Source of the DNA: Enoplosus armatus
Taxonomy: Eukaryota > Chordata > Actinopteri > Centrarchiformes > Enoplosidae
Reading direction: 5' to 3'
DNA length: 64,000 nt
Assembly: GCF_043641665.1 (NCBI RefSeq)
Contig: NC_092181.1
Coordinates: 17,149,463 to 17,213,462, forward strand
The notes beneath the pieces were generated by a model. It made no database searches. It was not told where the DNA came from and worked only from the letters and a program-made list of their open reading frames with translations. The position numbers and the translations under genes were made by a program. Of the stretch, positions 60,021 to 64,000 are shown piece by piece (positions within the stretch are counted from its first letter, which is position 1; the number at the start of each line of letters is the position of its first letter).

Positions 60021-61904
60021 TTGGCACATAACCTGAGGTACTACTTGTTGTGACAATCAGTAATGAAATACAGTACATTCCTTTTCTATTTCCCAATGAC
60101 ATTACTCAACAAGTTTGTAAAGGACGTCTTGAGACTTCTTCAAAGCTGTTTTTTAATTATCTGTATCTGAACAAGGGTGGGTTGGGAATGTGGCCCACGG
60201 CGCGTCACATCTACAAAACGGCAGTACTCTGGATTACAAAACCTTGAAACTGAACACAAACCCATGTAATGTCTGTAGAGAGCCATGGTTGAGTGCTGCA
60301 GCTGAGCTATTTTATATTGTGTAGGACATTGTTGAGGCCGTGAATGAAGCTGATTGTACGGCTTTGAGACCAGCACAGCTGCACAGGTTATTGTAAGTAA
60401 TTTTACATATTTAACCAACATAACCAGCATGACAAACCTGATTACCTGCTCATTGCAACTGCTACTGCAGCTTTTGTGTCAACTAAAAAAGACATTGCTG
60501 AGACGAATGTGTCGGTTGCTACTGATTGATGAGGGCAAAAGAGCCCCTGCTTAGAAATCAACTAATCTGAACATGAATAAAATTCAGTCTTATTATGAGG
60601 CTGAAGGACTATAACTGTAAAAATGGTACAAATTATATAATGTGCCTTCCTCACCCTCATTATGTGTCCACTGGCTTTATCGCGACAATCACTTCTTAGT
60701 CAGTAAAAAGCAGATGACATTGAGGAGGAGAGTCCTTCAATTGATCTCTCCCCTCAGAGCTACCATTACTTTTCAAGGTGGCATGCCACCTACTTGTGGT
60801 CTGACTATTGATTTATAATCCAGTTGAGGCTTGAAAAAGTAATGCACAAGAGTTTTAAGTGAGCTGCATAAACTATGCTTGAATTAACTTTGAGTTTGTT
60901 GGATTAAAAATCAGAAAAAACAGACTCTGACTCTACCAATTCTGGTAAAATTTTAATCGCAAATCATCCATTTTACGAATGTTAAAATTGTGACATCGAC
61001 CTCTATCCCAGCATAGATCACAGATCAATAGAGGCAAGCATGTGACTTACAACAAAATCAGTTCCATCAATACAGCACCATCGGCCAGTGGGAGATACGG
61101 GAAAGGCACATTCAGTGTCATATTGACCTCACAGTAATGCAGCAATCGTTAACAAGCTCAACAGAAAAGGAATTCAGTGCAAGCTTTAATTTCTACAACA
61201 GGCAGAAACATGACAGTCACGTGGGCGTGTGCGAGTGCAAGTATTGTGTGTAGGTGGGGGTTACACGTTTCATAAACCTGCCCCCACCTACGACCAGTTT
61301 GCACCTGTGGGGCTAATTAAAGGAATGATTGGACTTTGATCAAGAGAGGTTAGACCATGTATCAGCTACAATGAACTATGAGAGATGGTGAAAGGCTTAA
61401 TTGCTGTGTCGAAGCAGTGGAGGAACGGTGAAATGCTGAATGCTCAAAGCATGTCGTGGGCGGAAAGGAGAAAAGGTTGTTTGTTGCATAAGGTATACTT
61501 TCTATATATTATTAAGCATACATTTTGAGAATGGTTATGCTCTTGGTTTGAGAATGCATTCATTCTCAGCTGCTTTGTACTATGTGTCCTTTACTCTGCA
61601 AAGATTAGTGCCATGAATCATTTTAAAATCGATAATATTATGGTTACCATTTACATTACATATTACATTACATCTAAATAGCTAAATGAAAGCAGAATAA
61701 TAAAAGATAATTTACTGCCATTGCTTAGATATGAAATAGCAGAGAGGTTTATGTCTACTTTTTCCTGGCTGGTTGTATTCCCAGTGCTTGGTTTTGACAA
61801 GCGAAGGGATGACAAGAACGTTCAACATCAGCAATGTTTGATCATGCTGACCACTCAACGAGAAGCACACGGACAAGACGATTGAGTAACCTTGATTTAT
61901 TTTT
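60021..61904. other. Unassigned noncoding DNA, no gene seen
   Basis: No exon, RNA gene or repeat family recognised. A (TTACA)n-like patch is at 61650-61674. Confidence 0.6.
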
Positions 61905-62760
61905 TTCATTCATTCAACCTTTATTTAAATCTCAAGAGTACAATTAAAACTGAGTACATGTACAAAAGAACATTAATGATTGAGAATGAGAGAAAACAAA
62001 CAGACAACACAGTTAAAAACAGCTACATTCAAGAGCAGAATAGTTTGTAATCGTGGTTTTAAATTGAACAGTAGGTACAATGTTGTGTTATGTTTCAATG
62101 TGTGTTGTAATGTGTGCAGCACAAAACTGAAAGCAGTTCTTCCTTATTTAGTGTTTGCACGCGGGATTTCATGTCACTTGACCGAGTTAAATAATGACTA
62201 TAGGACCAATTTAATAAGGAAGTGATATGATGGCAGGTTGCCATTAAAGGCTTTATAAATAAATAGAAACCAATGCCTGTCACGTCTTACTGTTAGAGAT
62301 GCCCACCCAACCCAACAGTCACTGGTAATAAATCTTACGGCGGAGTGATGAACTGAATCCAGGGGTTTAAGAGTGGAGGCAGATGCGTGTCTATAGATAA
62401 CGCCACCATAATCCAGGACAGACGAGAAGACTGTCTCTATTATCTGCTTCCTACTGGGAATATGAAAATTAGCTGTTTCTGTACAAATATCAATTTTTGT
62501 CATGTGTGTCAAAGTGAAATTTAAATGTAACTTTTTGATCCAGCCAGATACCAGGATACGTATACCCCGAGACCCTCTCAATGCCATGTCCATTCAGAGT
62601 GATAGTATGCAAACTATTGTCCAATTGTTCAAGTTAAAAAGAGCATCTTTAAATTTGTCAAAAACTTGTAGCATTTCAGGGTGTGCAGTATTAGCAAAGC
62701 AACACAGAACTGTATTATATGCACAAAGACGGGTAAGCGAAGAAACAACTGGCAGTTTTG
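61905..62760 (-). mobile_element. L2-like LINE relic (reverse transcriptase C-terminal part and 3' end)
   Basis: Minus-strand pieces in element order: a degenerate YADD region reading 'LCAYNTVLCC' (about 62698-62727), 'MLQVFDKFKDALFNLN', then in another frame 'GIWLDQKVTFKFHF', then 'SRKQIIETVFSSVLDYG', 'SVHHSAVRFITSD', and after a deletion 'VGWASLTVRRDRHW' and 'FIYKAFNGNLPSY'. These follow the order of the RT thumb and C-terminal region of fish L2/CR1-group LINEs. A 3' UTR ends in 'aataaaggttgaatgaatga' at about 61905-61926. The 131-codon frame at 62198-62593 is part of it. Frameshifts, an internal deletion and loss of the YADD aspartates make it inactive. Typical 5' truncation. Confidence 0.85.
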
Positions 62761-64000
62761 AAAGGTGAAAATGTAAGTAATGTAAGGTGGTGAATTCCTG
62801 AATTATACACTCTGAGTCAATCCAGCATAGAGTCTAAAAAGATTTTAAAATCCACTTCACTTTTTTAGAAGTGACTCAGTTAATGTAGGCTGTTATTACC
62901 CCCCCCCCCCCCCGTTTAAACAACAGTGTTTTATGGTTATATTCAGACTTTTCTTATGCCTGAGAGCACTTTGTAAACTAGGTGAAACTTGGATGGCATT
63001 TTGTTTTTTTCTTCTTTTTTGTTAGCTGCCAACAAAAACATCAAAGTAAAGTCACAATCAAAGCTAAACTGGAATAATTAGACATTCACCCTGTCTGCCA
63101 GTTTATTGCTGTACATGTTGTTCAACTCTTTGGTAGATAAGTTGGTTAAATCAGCCAACTTCTTTTTTACATTGTTCAGAGGCATTGTTGGAAGCTCAGT
63201 TTTGAGAATAGATGACACAAAAAAGAAAAACCTGTGTTCCAGTTTTCAAAATCGCAAACACATGCTCCAAATTTTATTGTGTTATCTAAAACTCTTCATA
63301 CAATCAGCTAAAAGCACATATTTGTTCCTAAAACCAATATAATGTGACCAAAATAAAATCCACATCAAAGATAGCAAGACAAAAAAAAAACTTCTTTTCA
63401 CATCTGCGTCAGGCTATAGATTTTCATCCACATCACTGTATCAACTGTAATACTGACCCTGACAAGACACCTTGAATACAAAAAAAGCTTCATTCGACAA
63501 ATCTCACCTTTGCGTGCCTCTGCAGTGATGTCAGTAAGTCGGACCTGGACACGAGATTATACTGGTTGTATGTACCTATACACAGTTTACAGGAAGATAG
63601 ATAGAAATAGACAAACTGCTAAAAACAAGGACAATAAAGCTGAACAAAGATGGATAAAGTCAACATAGAACTATTACATACCAACAAGTACACTTAAGTG
63701 AATGCATTCAGTAGTAGTCATCACTGCATTAATGAATTAGCAGTGTTAGACCACAGTTGGCAGCAATGCAATTAGGAAAAAAAAAAGAGTATGTGAAATT
63801 AGGTTTATTTGGCAACAACATATTGCAACATAATGGGGTCAGCATTGGGCTCTTTCACTTTAAAAGAAAAAGTTAAAATGTTTAAAGGTTAAAAGCTTTT
63901 AAACAGTATAAAATCTGAAAACACTGAAGAGTGTGCCCACTCTTCCTAACGGTGAACTGCTCTGACAGGAAACGTCAATATTGCATTTTAAGGAATTGTA
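62761..64000. other. Unassigned noncoding DNA with a C15 run
   Basis: Fifteen consecutive C at 62899-62913. Several A-runs (63380-63389, 63778-63786). No gene, exon or repeat family recognised up to the window end. The 78-codon frame at 63106-63342 looks random. Confidence 0.6.

Noticed and set aside
62502..62768. 88-codon plus-strand frame
   Set aside because: It is antisense to the LINE reverse-transcriptase relic.
1..64000. CRISPR array, operon, phage or plasmid functions
   Set aside because: No regularly spaced direct repeats, no dense long ORFs and no ribosome-binding-site pattern. The DNA is clearly vertebrate.

Overview
Kind of organism. This is nuclear DNA from a ray-finned fish, most likely a percomorph teleost. 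I infer that from its interspersed repeats: a tRNA-derived SINE with the usual teleost body, an L2-type LINE relic, the 'tttatatagcgccaaatcacaaca' repeat, a long palindromic fold-back element, and about nine fragments of a short element whose ends read AGGGCTGCAACTAACGATTATTTTC. The DNA is AT-rich, with CA/GT, AT, GATA and AAAT microsatellites. Open frames are short and unrelated to each other, as expected of vertebrate intergenic or intronic sequence. Nothing points to a bacterium, phage, plasmid, organelle or virus genome. Assignment of repeats to families is from memory of teleost repeats, not from a search. || Main result. I found no protein-coding gene, no exon I would defend, and no tRNA, rRNA or known microRNA. 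The longest open frame (131 codons, minus strand, about 62198-62593) is a decayed LINE reverse transcriptase. The window is therefore a gene desert or lies inside one or more very large introns. || Layout. 1-13 kb: mostly unassigned DNA, a GGTTAGGG-type repeat (2.8 kb), one AGGGCTGCAAC fragment (5.1 kb), a candidate conserved block (9.5 kb) and a long 'gcatgttagcatgctgac' repeat (9.9-10.3 kb). 13-22 kb: two likely DNA-transposon relics, an inverted GGTTAGGG pair, a GATA array, and three stretches that look like conserved noncoding elements. 22-28 kb: mostly unassigned, then a Ty3/Gypsy reverse-transcriptase fragment (27.0-27.3 kb) and a perfect 17-bp hairpin. 28-32 kb: a 438-bp fold-back element followed by a diverged direct duplication. 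32-36 kb: a LINE 3' end, a (CA)15 array and a 386-bp TTAA-flanked MITE. 36-45 kb: purine-rich DNA, a SINE, an (AT)n array and the 'atagcgcc' repeat. 46-53 kb: transposon ends, AGGGCTGCAAC fragments and an hAT-like relic. 53-60 kb: the densest region, with more AGGGCTGCAAC copies (one cluster has three pieces in alternating orientation), a GC-richer block at 54.4-54.9 kb and two further candidate conserved blocks. 60-64 kb: an 850-bp LINE relic and a C15 run. || How it works together. There is no pathway here. The transposon copies are all broken, so this is an old, mostly inactive repeat landscape. If the window has a function it is most likely regulatory, in the unique, motif-rich blocks listed as candidate conserved elements. 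I did not find convincing evidence of a new biological system. The most distinctive directly visible structures are the fold-back element, the perfect hairpin, the inverted AGGGCTGCAAC cluster and the MITE with matching ends.
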